A stretch of 64,000 bases of DNA from Mycolicibacterium sp. S2-37. Its GTDB lineage: Bacteria; Actinomycetota; Actinomycetes; Mycobacteriales; Mycobacteriaceae. Below are positions 37,178 to 45,380 of this stretch, one piece after another (the first letter of the stretch is position 1; every line of letters begins with the position of its first letter). Where the stretch lies: NCBI RefSeq assembly GCF_017352375.1, contig NZ_JAFEVR010000013.1, positions 186,001 to 250,000 on the forward strand, read 5' to 3'. The notes below the pieces were generated by a model that searched no databases, was not told the origin of the DNA, and saw only the letters and a program-made list of their open reading frames with translations. The translations under genes and the position numbers were made by a program.

Positions 37178-37911
37178 TCCGGGTCTTCGTCGAGCTGGCG
37201 GATCGAGGTCACACCGTCGATACCGGCCAGCACCGCGGGTGCGGTCAGGATGCGGCTGCCCGCCAGGGTCAGCATCGCACCGGACTGACCAGGCGAGCGG
37301 CCGAGCGGCTCTCCAGACGGGTCGGCGGCCAACTCGGTGAGCTGCCAATTCCGCCGCTCGCAGGCCTGCAGCAGTTTCGTCAGCACACCACGATCGCCGT
37401 CGTAAGTCACGTGCAGGCGAATGGATCCGCTGAGCCGAGCGTTGAGTCGCCGCGCGACAGGCATGAAGCCCAGCACGATCACGAAGTGCATTGCCGTCAC
37501 GGTGCAGGCCAGCAAGAGCAGGCCCGACCCCGCAGCCATGCCGATCGCCGCGGACTCCCATACCGCCGCTGCGGTGGTGAGGCCGTGCACCGACCCGCGC
37601 CGAAATATGATGATCCCCGCGCCGAGGAAACCGATGCCTGAAACAATCTGTGCCGCAACGCGAGACGGGTCGACCTCGACGGTTCCCGCGACCAGCACGT
37701 CGCTGAAACCGTACTTGCTCACCAGGAGGATGAGCGCCGCGGCCGTGCCCACGATGGTCTGCGTGCGCAATCCCGCGCTCTTGCCCTGGACCTCGCGTTC
37801 GAGGCCGATCAGTGCGGTGAGACCGAACGCGAAGAAGAGTTCGACGAGTTGACGGGTGCCCTGCCCGGGGCCACCGAAGAACGGCGGGTCCGCGGCCAGC
37901 CAGAGGTCCAT
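37174..37911 (-). CDS. MgtC/SapB family membrane protein
   Basis: 245 residues. About five N-terminal helices with the MgtC signatures ALIGLEREVQGKSAGLRTQT and IVSGIGFLGAGIIIFRRGSV, then a C-terminal soluble domain (SIRLHVTYDGDRGVLTKLLQ) of ACT-like fold. MgtC proteins help cells grow at low magnesium and in macrophages, by restraining the F-ATPase in Salmonella. ATG at 37911 is chosen because TACCTT (37918-37923, minus strand) lies six bases upstream. Not next to the MFS gene in the M. tuberculosis order I recall. Confidence 0.88.
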   Translation of the reverse strand: MDLWLAADPPFFGGPGQGTRQLVELFFAFGLTALIGLEREVQGKSAGLRTQTIVGTAAALILLVSKYGFSDVLVAGTVEVDPSRVAAQIVSGIGFLGAGIIIFRRGSVHGLTTAAAVWESAAIGMAAGSGLLLLACTVTAMHFVIVLGFMPVARRLNARLSGSIRLHVTYDGDRGVLTKLLQACERRNWQLTELAADPSGEPLGRSPGQSGAMLTLAGSRILTAPAVLAGIDGVTSIRQLDEDPD

Positions 37912-37998
37912 GCCCAAAAGGTATCTCGTTCAGTTCCGATCAGCATGATCGAAACGCTCGACGGCCCGCGCACCCGGCTGGCAAGGTCGAGACCCGAC

Positions 37999-38069
37999 GC
38001 GGGTGTGGCTGAGTGGCTAGGCACCGGCCTGCAAAGCCGTTTACACGGGTTCGAATCCCGTCACTCGCT
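37999..38069 (+). tRNA. tRNA-Cys (GCA)
   Basis: Acceptor GCGGGTG/CACTCGC (one G-U), anticodon loop CTGCAAA giving GCA, T arm ACGGG-TTCGAAT-CCCGT, discriminator U73, a Cys identity base. CCA is not encoded. About 71 bases. Confidence 0.93.
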
Positions 38070-38124
38070 CTCCAGGGAGGTACCGCCAAATGGACGTGTG
38101 TCTGAGCTGACGCTGAAAGGCCTG

Positions 38125-38676
38125 TCAGATGGGACTCGTGTCGATGTTCCTGCGCGGGCCGGTGCGTATCCAGACCACCGCGAAGAACACCAACGTCAGC
38201 GCCAGCGGGGTGAGTCCGACGAGCCAGCTCAGCGCTAGCGGGGGTCCTGGCTGTTTGAGCACGTCGACGGTCAGGTCGCCGGTGCCTTCGCCCCGCGGAC
38301 CGTCGATCGTGAACCGCAGCGTCCACGTCCCCGAGGAGTTGAGCGACTCCACGTCAAGGCCCCACACTTCGCGGTTGCGGGGATGCCGTGACAGTCGATC
38401 CGGCTCCTCCCGGCCATCGGGAGCAATCGCTGTGATGGTGCCGGACTTGCCTGCGATTCCGCCGTCCGGTTCGAACGTGAAATCCAACGATTGCATGGCG
38501 CGCAGCGGCCACACGGTGAACCCGACCGTCACCGGGTAGGGGCCCACCTGAACGTGCTCGGTGTGCACGACGTAGTCCAGCGGATCGGAGGCCGCGGCCG
38601 GTGCCACGCCGATCGACAGCGCGGCGGCCGCGCACAGCATCACGACCATCACCCGCAACCTCCCGTGGACGGTCAT
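38125..38676 (-). CDS. Secreted, C-terminally anchored hypothetical protein
   Basis: 183 residues: signal peptide (MTVHGRLRVMVVMLCAAAAL...PAAASD), a beta-sandwich-like exported part (HTEHVQVGPYPVTVGFTVWP, SSGTWTLRFTIDGPRGEG), and one C-terminal helix (LALSWLVGLTPLALTLVFFAVVW) with a basic tail. The exported part resembles the FixH/YtkA-type domains encoded just upstream. Last of four coupled minus-strand genes; its ATG overlaps the preceding stop by four bases. Possibly part of a copper or other metal handling complex; function unproven. Confidence 0.75.
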   Translation of the reverse strand: MTVHGRLRVMVVMLCAAAALSIGVAPAAASDPLDYVVHTEHVQVGPYPVTVGFTVWPLRAMQSLDFTFEPDGGIAGKSGTITAIAPDGREEPDRLSRHPRNREVWGLDVESLNSSGTWTLRFTIDGPRGEGTGDLTVDVLKQPGPPLALSWLVGLTPLALTLVFFAVVWIRTGPRRNIDTSPI

Positions 38677-39785
38677 GCCGTGCCACCGACGGTCACACTG
38701 ACGGCAGGTGTCGCGTTCGATGCACGCAGTGCCCGGCCCAGTCGCCACGTCGCGCCCCCGAGCACCCCCGCCAGCAGCGCCCCGGCGACGCACGTGAGCA
38801 GGATGCTGCCCGCGTGCCCGCCGCCGTCCTCACCACCCAGGTCGACGCCCCCGGATTCCATCGAGTTGAGCAGCCAGGTGATCGCGATCACACCTGCCGC
38901 GCCGGAACCGGCCAGTAGCCAGGCGCTCGAGCCTCTCCATCGCAGCAGGAACTCGACGACGACGCCGAACACGAAAACGATTGCGGGGATCATCACCATG
39001 TCGATGGGGAAGCCCAGCTCGACGAAGTCGCGAAGCGCCAAATGCTGCAGGTCGGCATACCAGCCGACCGCCCAGCTGGCGAACGACCAGGTCACCAGGT
39101 TCAACACCAGCGTGAGAAGGCCGGTGCCGATGGCTCCGCCGCGCGGCACGACTTGAGATCCGAGCAGCACGCAGACGAGCGGAATGGCCAGCCAGGTGAG
39201 GGTGGGCCAGTCGATGGACGTGCTCAGGTCGAGGTCTGCCAGCGCGCCGCTCTGGATCGAGGCATACTGCCCGAACGCCGCAATCGCGACCATGAAGCCC
39301 CAACGGCCCCAGCGGTGTTCGCGGGCCGCGGCGAAGACGATCGCGGTGCCGATCATGGTGACGCAGATCGACGTCAGCCAACCTTGGTGTGGCGGCGACG
39401 CGACGGTCACGTCGAATCCGTACAAGCCGTGCCACCACTCGTCGTACAGCCCGTAGAGCAGGAACGAGGCCGCTGCGATGCCCGCGACCAGATAGCCGAT
39501 CGGCGCGGCGAACACGCCGAGCACCTTGACCGCGCGTCCGCCGACGGTCGGATCGGGGTCCTGCCCATTGCGCTGTGCGGCGGTGGCTCGCAACACCATG
39601 AACAAGCTGGTCACTCCGGCGATCGCGCCGCCGGAATAGATGAACAGGTGCGGTAGCGTGAAGAAGCTGTCCGGCCCGACGTCAAGGTGCCAATCGATGT
39701 CCCAGGTCAACCCCGACAGCGAGATCAGGGTGCCTGCGAGCATGACAAACGCCGGTAACTTCCCGCGCGAATCCGTACTCGTCAT
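38673..39785 (-). CDS. Polytopic membrane protein of unknown function
   Basis: 370 residues with about nine to ten helices. Conserved-looking His/Trp segments, TWDIDWHLDVGPDSFFTLPHLFIYSG (about residues 27-52), YDEWWHGLYGFDVTVASPPHQG and AREHRWGRWG, place several His near membrane faces. That suggests metal or heme ligands; no family is recognised with confidence. ATG at 39785 after GAAAGG; the frame open to 40397 is a shadow. Lies between a YtkA-like protein gene and a secreted protein gene. Confidence 0.75.
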   Translation of the reverse strand: MTSTDSRGKLPAFVMLAGTLISLSGLTWDIDWHLDVGPDSFFTLPHLFIYSGGAIAGVTSLFMVLRATAAQRNGQDPDPTVGGRAVKVLGVFAAPIGYLVAGIAAASFLLYGLYDEWWHGLYGFDVTVASPPHQGWLTSICVTMIGTAIVFAAAREHRWGRWGFMVAIAAFGQYASIQSGALADLDLSTSIDWPTLTWLAIPLVCVLLGSQVVPRGGAIGTGLLTLVLNLVTWSFASWAVGWYADLQHLALRDFVELGFPIDMVMIPAIVFVFGVVVEFLLRWRGSSAWLLAGSGAAGVIAITWLLNSMESGGVDLGGEDGGGHAGSILLTCVAGALLAGVLGGATWRLGRALRASNATPAVSVTVGGTA

Positions 39786-39799
39786 GGCGGTGTGCCTTT

Positions 39800-40207
39800 C
39801 TAGCCGTTGGTCGTAACGCTCAGAACTGCTTCGTGCACGTGGCCGCCGGCGGCGATGCGGACCGTGATGTCCCATTGCCCGGCCATGGACAGATCCACGT
39901 CGGCGCGGTACCGACCGCGTCCTTGGGCCGCGGCGGCGACAGGTGTTGTGGCATGGCCCATTTGGGGCATCCCGGGCTCGAAGGTGACCGAGTCCGGTGT
40001 GGGGGGCTGGCCCCCGTTGCCGGTAATCTCGACGGTGACCGGGCTGATCCCGACCTTCGGCGACCCGCCGGTCAGCTGCACCAGGTACGGCCCCGCCGTC
40101 GCGGTGGCCGCGGCATCGTTCATCGATTTCGGCCACAGCAACCAGATTCCGGCGCTGACGACAGCGACGGCGATCGCGGCGATGACGACGAGACGCTCGC
40201 GACTCAC
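39800..40207 (-). CDS. FixH/YtkA-like membrane-anchored protein
   Basis: 135 residues: one N-terminal helix (VSRERLVVIAAIAVAVVSAGIWLLW), then an exported immunoglobulin-like domain with the YtkA pattern TFEPGMPQMGHATTPV and GQWDITVRIAAGGHVHEAVL. The MPQMGH motif is typical of YtkA-like copper-associated proteins. GTG at 40207 overlaps the preceding gene by four bases (GTGA). It probably works at the outer face with the large secreted protein and the membrane protein beside it. Confidence 0.78.
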   Translation of the reverse strand: MSRERLVVIAAIAVAVVSAGIWLLWPKSMNDAAATATAGPYLVQLTGGSPKVGISPVTVEITGNGGQPPTPDSVTFEPGMPQMGHATTPVAAAAQGRGRYRADVDLSMAGQWDITVRIAAGGHVHEAVLSVTTNG

Positions 40208-41622
40208 GGTTGGCGGACCTCGACTTCGGTTGGCGCGGTGAGGATGGCGTAGTCGCGTTCGGTCTGCACCCATACCTTGTAGCGTCCGGGCAGTGCGAAC
40301 GAGTAGGTGAAATCGATCTCGGGCCCGTACCGGGCAACCGATTCGTCGGGCTGCCCGCCCGCCGCGCCGGGTGCGGGCGGCACCATGGCATGCGCATGCG
40401 ACCAGACCGGTGCTGTCAGTGCGTGTTTGCCGACGTCGGGGCCGTCGGGTAGTGGTCCCACGACCATCATGTGTCCGACCATCCCGAGCCACGGCTGCAG
40501 ATCGGGAGTGTCCCCGAACCTGGCCCGGATTGTGCTCGGGCTGCCCGCTGGCGCGACCGTCGCGGTGATCTCGCCGTGCGAAGGTGGCGCCGCGGTCGGC
40601 GGTGTGGCACGGGATTGCCCGTCCACCGAGCCACGTAGCAGTTGCACCCCGCCACCGCGCCTGGCGATTTCGGCGGTCATCGCGTAGGTCCCTCGTTCGG
40701 TTAGTTCGAGCTTCGCCTCGTACCGTCCGGGTGCGACACGGACCGGATGCACGTGCGACATGGTGCCCGCAGGTGAGACGACGATGAGATGGATCAGCGC
40801 GCCGTGGTGGATCAGCAGGTCGTCGGCGGGCCGCCCGGTGGAGGAGTCGGTGAGGTTCAAACGCAGCGTGGACTGGCCAACGGACACCGCCATGTTGACA
40901 GGCGGCCGCGAATAGTCGACCGGATTAACCGAATTGGCCGCAACGCGCGCGTAGGGATCACGGATGTTCTCAAGGGTGGGGTCAAGGTCCTGGCCGGGCT
41001 GCGGGGGCGGCGGGGAGTACGCAGACAGCGTCGCGCCGGTGACAGCCACCGTCAGCGCGACGATCATGCCGGTCGCCGGGACTAGCGCCATCCAGCTGCG
41101 ACGCGCGCGCAACGCCGCTGCCAGCGAGACGATCAGCAGCGCGCCCGCGGTGAAGAAGCCGTAGTCACTGGCTTTCTTCCATGGCGGAATCACCTGCGCG
41201 GGAATCAGAAACGGGATCCGTGCCGCGGTGTTTCCGTCGTCGACGATCAGTTCCCACGGTCCGGCCCTGTCGACGTTCAGTGTCGCCGAATACATGCCGG
41301 GCGTGCCGAGCTTCACCTGACCGCTGCTTGGAGTGGCTCCCGGTGCCGACGCGGTGAGTTGCAGCGTGCCGGGAGCGTCGCCGCGATGTGTGACGACGTC
41401 GACGTGCAGAGGCCCGAGGACCGGGCCGACTCGCCGGATCGTGACCGTCAATTCGCGACCGCCGAGCGACTGGGCGACGTGCACGTCTGCGTCCGATGCG
41501 ATGCCGTCGGCCCGCGCCGCAGGTGCGCCAATCAAGGTCATGACCAGCAGCATGCCGCTCCAAAAGGCCAGTGTCGCCGGGGACAACCCGCCACTTTGTC
41601 GCGCATTGGTTGCGCAGCTCAC
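40204..41622 (-). CDS. Secreted/membrane protein with YtkA-like and His-containing domains
   Basis: About 472 residues from the chosen GTG. Signal peptide ending APAARA, an exported beta domain, two membrane helices (about 150-210), and a long exported C-terminal half. That half has HHGALIHLIVVSPAGTMSHV, the segment LGMVGHMMVV, WSHAHAMVP and a C-terminal LPGRYKVWVQTERD...EVEV. The last pattern recalls His-bearing domains of copper-related secreted proteins. The frame is open to 41778, but its first 30 residues match the tail of a decayed epoxide hydrolase, so the true start is downstream; 41622 is a compromise within a duplicated signal-peptide region. First of four coupled genes. Confidence 0.65.
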   Translation of the reverse strand: MSCATNARQSGGLSPATLAFWSGMLLVMTLIGAPAARADGIASDADVHVAQSLGGRELTVTIRRVGPVLGPLHVDVVTHRGDAPGTLQLTASAPGATPSSGQVKLGTPGMYSATLNVDRAGPWELIVDDGNTAARIPFLIPAQVIPPWKKASDYGFFTAGALLIVSLAAALRARRSWMALVPATGMIVALTVAVTGATLSAYSPPPPQPGQDLDPTLENIRDPYARVAANSVNPVDYSRPPVNMAVSVGQSTLRLNLTDSSTGRPADDLLIHHGALIHLIVVSPAGTMSHVHPVRVAPGRYEAKLELTERGTYAMTAEIARRGGGVQLLRGSVDGQSRATPPTAAPPSHGEITATVAPAGSPSTIRARFGDTPDLQPWLGMVGHMMVVGPLPDGPDVGKHALTAPVWSHAHAMVPPAPGAAGGQPDESVARYGPEIDFTYSFALPGRYKVWVQTERDYAILTAPTEVEVRQP

Positions 41623-41727
41623 CACGCCAACCACGGTCATGACCACGAGCATGCCGCTCAGGAATGCCAGTGTCGCCGGGGTTAACCCCGGCTTTGGTGG
41701 GGGATAACCTCCACTTTGGTCGCGCAG
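41536..41727 (-). repeat. Diverged tandem duplication at the 5' end of the secreted-protein gene
   Basis: Plus-strand copy 41536-41605 and copy 41635-41727 share most bases (both begin GGTCATGACC and end with CACTTTG(G)TCGCGCA). The offset is 99 bases (33 codons), so the frame is kept. The encoded peptides are GLSPATLAFWSGMLLVMTLIG and GLTPATLAFLSGMLVVMTVVG in shortened comparison. One copy also holds a perfect 16-base palindrome, CCGGGGTTAACCCCGG, at 41676-41691. Confidence 0.8.
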
Positions 41728-42060
41728 TCGACCAACAGCTCCGCCTTTCGAACGCGCGACGTAGCCGCCGCGCGGCATGGTCGTCCAACGCGTGATGTTT
41801 TATCCGTCTGAACACCAACTGCGCGTCGCACGAATGATGCGCTTGGGGAACGCACCCACTCCGGTCGGCAGCGTGATCTGTTGGCGCCCCGGCAGCTGGC
41901 AAAGATTTCCTAGTGCAGCCGTGACGATGCCCCGGATGCGGTCGGCCAATACGGCATCACGTTGTCGAGCATTTCGACGCGGTGCAGCGCGTTCTCGGGA
42001 TGTCCGTCGTAGTCCGTCCATGAATGGAAGTCCTCGACGATCCAATCCAGTAGTGCCATC
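41718..42060 (-). pseudogene. Decayed epoxide hydrolase / alpha-beta hydrolase remnant (C-terminal third)
   Basis: Read on the minus strand from 42059, WIVEDFHSWTDYDGHPENAL and EMLDNVMPYWPTASGASSRL match the epoxide-hydrolase lid region, then a TAG stop. In a shifted frame follows ITLPTGVGAFPKRIIRATRSW, then a stop, then NITRWTTMPRGGYVA (the catalytic-His segment, normally MPRGGHFAA), then a shift to KAELLVDCA. At least two stops and three frame changes show a dead gene. Its end runs into the next gene's open frame. Confidence 0.75.
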
Positions 42061-42522
42061 TACGATCTGAAAAATCAACGGCAGGGCAGTCACGGTGCGA
42101 CTCGGCGAGACGTCGTTTGCTTTCAGTGGGGGCCCGGGTCGGGCCGGCCGCCAGACAGGACGCGGGGGCCATGGCGATGCCCAGAGCCTGTCCCGGTCCA
42201 ACGGATCGAGTCACTAGTCCCAGCTCTCGCCTCGGTTTTCCGGGCAGTGAGTGCCTCTTTGGTGCGCTGGGAAATCAGGCGACGCTCGAACTGGGCGACG
42301 CTCGAACATGTGGGCCATCGCCGGCAGGGCGAGCCGGCGCCTTACCGTTTCCTGACGCTGTTGCCGCGCGTTGTGGGCGCCGGAGCCGTTGGGTCACCGA
42401 TGCACCTCTCCTTGGCAACAGTTCGATAAAGCGCAGAAATGGCGCGCCGGGCAAATGGCCGACCCGCGGCTACGTTCCCCTCGACGCGTAAACGTCACAG
42501 AGCGCAAAGGAACTGAGGGAAC
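42061..42522. other. Intergenic region upstream of the repeat protein
   Basis: 462 bases with no convincing gene on either strand. The minus-strand part may hold further, less readable epoxide-hydrolase remnants. The plus-strand end must contain the promoter of the repeat-protein gene; GAGGGAAC lies just before its ATG. Confidence 0.5.
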
Positions 42523-45330
42523 ATGTCGCGGACGACAAATCGAGTGGGTGTCACCGCCCTTGCCACCGCGGGGGCATGCTGCGTCGTGCAGCTGTTCAAC
42601 CCGGCGACGGCGGTGGCACAACCGGCGAGCCCTGGCGTTCCCTGCTTGAACATCATGCAGCAATTGCTCACGGTTCCCGGGCGTCTCCCCGAGACCCTGC
42701 CCGCCGCGAATCAGGCGTTGACGACCGCCACGCCGCCGGCCGGGCCCATTCCTCCCGCCGGCTCGGCGAACGGCACGGCGCTCGCGACGCCGCCGCGACC
42801 GGCGATCCCGCCCGCGGGCTCGTTGAATGGCACTGCCCGTGTGACGCCGCCGGCGCCCGGTATCCCGCCGGCCGGATCTCTCAACGGCACCGCGCTGTCG
42901 ACGCCACCGGTGCCGGGCGCTCCCGGGGCACCGCTGACGACGACCGCCGGTACCGCTACGCCGCCGGCGCCCGGCATCCCGCCCGCCGGTTCCCTCAACG
43001 GCACGGCATTGTCGACACCGCCGGTCCCGGGGACGCCCCCCGGCGCCACGGTCAACACGGCGAGCGGTGCCCTCCCGCCGGCTCCCGGTGCGCCGGGTGT
43101 GCCTGCCGCGGGCGCAGGTGGCGGCGGCGTGCCGCCCCTGCCGCCCGCTCCGCCCGCTGCGGCGGTGACTCCGGCCGCCGGCGCCGTTCCCCCGGCGCCC
43201 CCGGCACCGCCTGCCGCGGTGGTTCAGCCCGCTGCGGCCGCGCTTCCGCCGGCCCCCGCTCCTGCGGCTCCGCCTGCCCCTGCTCCTGCTGGTCCTCCGG
43301 TGGGTGTGGTTGAGCCTGCTGCGGGTGCGGTTCCGCCTGCTCCTGCTGGTCCTCCGGTGGGTGTGGTCGAGCCTGCTGCGGGTGCGGTTCCGCCTGCTCC
43401 TGCCGGTCCTCCGGTGGGTGTGGTCGAGCCTGCTGCCGGTGCGCTTCCGCCCGCGCCTCCGGTTCCCGGCGCGCCCGCTGGTGGTGCCGGTGGTGGTGCG
43501 CTTCCGCCCGCGCCTCCGGTTCCCGGCGCGCCCGGTGGTGGATCCGGCGGTGCCGTGACGCCGCCTGCTCCACCCGCACCGGGTGGCGCGGTTGTCGAAC
43601 CGCAGTCGGTGGTGACGCCGCCTGCTCCGCCTGCTCCGGGTGGTGCGACGGTGGATTCTCAGTCGGTGGTGACGCCGCCTGCTCCGCCTGCTCCGGGTGG
43701 TGCGACGGTGGATTCTCAGTCGGTGGTGACGCCGCCTGCTCCGCCTGCTCCGGGTGGTGCGACGGTGGATTCTCAGTCGGTGGTGACGCCGCCTGCTCCG
43801 CCTGCTCCGGGTGGTGCGACGGTGGATTCTCAGTCGGTGGTGACGCCGCCTGCTCCGCCCGCTCCGGGTGGTGGCTCGGTGACCCCGGTCGAGCGGTTCA
43901 CCCCGCCCGCCCCGCCCACCCCCGGTACCGGAACCATCGACTCGTCGACGGCCATCACCCCGCCCACTCCACCGGCTCCCGGTGGCGGGTCGGTGACTCC
44001 CGTCGAGCGCTTCTCACCCCCGGCGCCTCCGGCCCCGGCGGTCCCCGCGGGTAACTCGGTGACCAACGTGACTCCGCCTGCACCGCCGGCGCCCGGTGTT
44101 CCTGCCGGTAACTCGGTGACGAACGTGACTCCGCCTGCGCCGCCGGCGCCCGGTGTTCCTGCCGGTAACTCGGTGACGAACGTGACTCCGCCGGCGCCGC
44201 CGGCTCCGCCTGCTGCGACGGTGACGCCTGCGGGTGGTGCGGTTCCGCCGGCGCCGCCGGCTCCGCCTGCTGCGACGGTGACGCCTGCGGGTGGTGCGGT
44301 TCCGCCGGCGCCGCCGGCTCCGCCTGCTGCGACGGTGACGCCTGCGGGTGGTGCGGTTCCGCCCGCTCCGCCGGCTCCACCCGCTGCGGTGGTTGAGCCT
44401 GCCGCGGCCGCGATTCCGCCCGCTCCGCCGGCTCCACCCGCTGCGGTGGTTGAGCCTGCCGCTGCTGCGCTCCCGCCTGCGCCGCCGGCTCCGCCTGCTG
44501 CGGTGGTTGAGCCTGCTGCTGGTGCGGTGCCGCCTGCGGGTCCGCCCGCAGGCGCTGGTGGCGGAGCGCCCGGCGCTGGTGGCGCGCTGCCTGCTCCGCC
44601 GGCTCCGCCTGCCGCTGTCGTGACGCCTGCCGCCGGTGCGGTTCCGCCCGCGCCGCCGGCTCCGCCTGCCGCTGTCGTGGTGCCTGCCGCCGGTGCGGTT
44701 CCCCCCGCTCCGCCGGCCCCGCCCGCCGCCGTGGTCACGCCCGCGGCTGCGGTGGCGCCGCCTGCTCCGCCTGCCCCGCCAGTGCCGGCAGCCACCAACG
44801 TGCCGGTGGTCGCTCCGCCTGCGCCGCCTGCTCCCCCCGGTGGTGGGTCGACCGCAGTGAACATCCCTGCGCCGCCTGCGCCGCCTGCTCCCCCCGGTGG
44901 TGGGTCGACCGCAGTGAACATCCCTGCGCCGCCTGTGCCGCCTGCTCCTCCCGGTGGTGGGTCGACCGCAGTGAACATCACGACCCCGCCCTACCCGCCC
45001 GCCGGCGGCGTTCCGGCCAGCGGTGGGGGAGCGATTCCTCCCGGTGCGGGCACACCGCTCGAAGGCGCGGCCGCAGTGTTCGACATGTTGCTTCCGGGTG
45101 TCCCGGCAGCGGGCGCCCCGGGAGCTGCCGCGGCCAGCCCGTGGGATCTGGTGCCCAAGATCACGGTTCCGCAGATCCCGGGCATGCCGATCCCGCTGCC
45201 CACCGAGATCAAGATGCCCAGCGACGGCATCTGCGCGGGAACCGGTGGACTGTGGTCGGCGACCGCTACCCCGGGTGCCGTTCCCGTATCGGCCACTACT
45301 CCGGCAGCGGACCGCCGCGACGACTGGTGA
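42523..45330 (+). CDS. Large secreted Pro/Ala-rich protein of tandem 19-residue repeats
   Basis: 935 residues. A signal peptide (MSRTTNRVGVTALATAGACC...TAVA, cleavage near residue 32) precedes a short N-terminal segment with Cys41 (PGVPCLNIMQQLL). Residues 58-826 form forty units of exactly 19 residues, each with a PPAPP-like core, broken only by one 9-residue insertion. A 109-residue C-terminal domain follows (VFDMLLPGV, SPWDLVPKITVPQIPGMPIP, DGICAGTGGLW) with the second mature Cys, able to pair with Cys41. It resembles mycobacterial cell-wall Pro-rich proteins in composition, but I recognise no family. ATG behind GAGGGAAC; a terminator follows at 45348. Confidence 0.85.
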   Translation: MSRTTNRVGVTALATAGACCVVQLFNPATAVAQPASPGVPCLNIMQQLLTVPGRLPETLPAANQALTTATPPAGPIPPAGSANGTALATPPRPAIPPAGSLNGTARVTPPAPGIPPAGSLNGTALSTPPVPGAPGAPLTTTAGTATPPAPGIPPAGSLNGTALSTPPVPGTPPGATVNTASGALPPAPGAPGVPAAGAGGGGVPPLPPAPPAAAVTPAAGAVPPAPPAPPAAVVQPAAAALPPAPAPAAPPAPAPAGPPVGVVEPAAGAVPPAPAGPPVGVVEPAAGAVPPAPAGPPVGVVEPAAGALPPAPPVPGAPAGGAGGGALPPAPPVPGAPGGGSGGAVTPPAPPAPGGAVVEPQSVVTPPAPPAPGGATVDSQSVVTPPAPPAPGGATVDSQSVVTPPAPPAPGGATVDSQSVVTPPAPPAPGGATVDSQSVVTPPAPPAPGGGSVTPVERFTPPAPPTPGTGTIDSSTAITPPTPPAPGGGSVTPVERFSPPAPPAPAVPAGNSVTNVTPPAPPAPGVPAGNSVTNVTPPAPPAPGVPAGNSVTNVTPPAPPAPPAATVTPAGGAVPPAPPAPPAATVTPAGGAVPPAPPAPPAATVTPAGGAVPPAPPAPPAAVVEPAAAAIPPAPPAPPAAVVEPAAAALPPAPPAPPAAVVEPAAGAVPPAGPPAGAGGGAPGAGGALPAPPAPPAAVVTPAAGAVPPAPPAPPAAVVVPAAGAVPPAPPAPPAAVVTPAAAVAPPAPPAPPVPAATNVPVVAPPAPPAPPGGGSTAVNIPAPPAPPAPPGGGSTAVNIPAPPVPPAPPGGGSTAVNITTPPYPPAGGVPASGGGAIPPGAGTPLEGAAAVFDMLLPGVPAAGAPGAAAASPWDLVPKITVPQIPGMPIPLPTEIKMPSDGICAGTGGLWSATATPGAVPVSATTPAADRRDDW
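42694..45000 (+). repeat. Forty tandem 57-bp (19-codon) repeats
   Basis: Unit pattern APPAAVVEPAAGAVPPAPP and variants. Runs of near-identical units: APGGATVDSQSVVTPPAPP four times (about 43585-43860), APGVPAGNSVTNVTPPAPP twice after a related unit, APPAATVTPAGGAVPPAPP three times, GPPVGVVEPAAGAVPPAPA group three times, APPGGGSTAVNIPAPPAPP group three times. Period constancy was checked by summing lengths: 57 N-terminal residues, 40 x 19 plus 9, and 109 C-terminal residues equal 935. Confidence 0.88.
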
Positions 45331-45347
45331 TCACCGGCTGAACGATC

Positions 45348-45374
45348 GGGCCCGGCAGCGCTGCTGCCGGGCCC
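45348..45374. terminator. Bidirectional terminator between repeat protein and histidine kinase genes
   Basis: GGGCCCGGCAG, loop CGCTG, CTGCCGGGCCC: perfect 11-bp stem followed by GTTTCG. It lies 17 bases after the repeat-protein stop and just before the end of the convergent kinase gene. Confidence 0.8.
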
Positions 45375-45380
45375 GTTTCG

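Noticed and set aside
37999..38069. tRNA-Cys as a phage or island attachment site
   Set aside because: No integrase gene and no repeat of the tRNA 3' end was found in the window; kept only as a remark.
42117..42491. Plus-strand frame of 124 codons before the repeat protein
   Set aside because: No ribosome site, no family similarity, composition unlike neighbouring genes.
43585..43860. CRISPR array
   Set aside because: Repeats are contiguous coding units without spacers, and no cas gene is present.
43830..44981. Antisense Gly/Ala-rich frame inside the repeat array, PE-PGRS-like in composition
   Set aside because: It is the reverse complement of the Pro/Ala codons of the real repeat protein, which has signal peptide, ribosome site and terminator.
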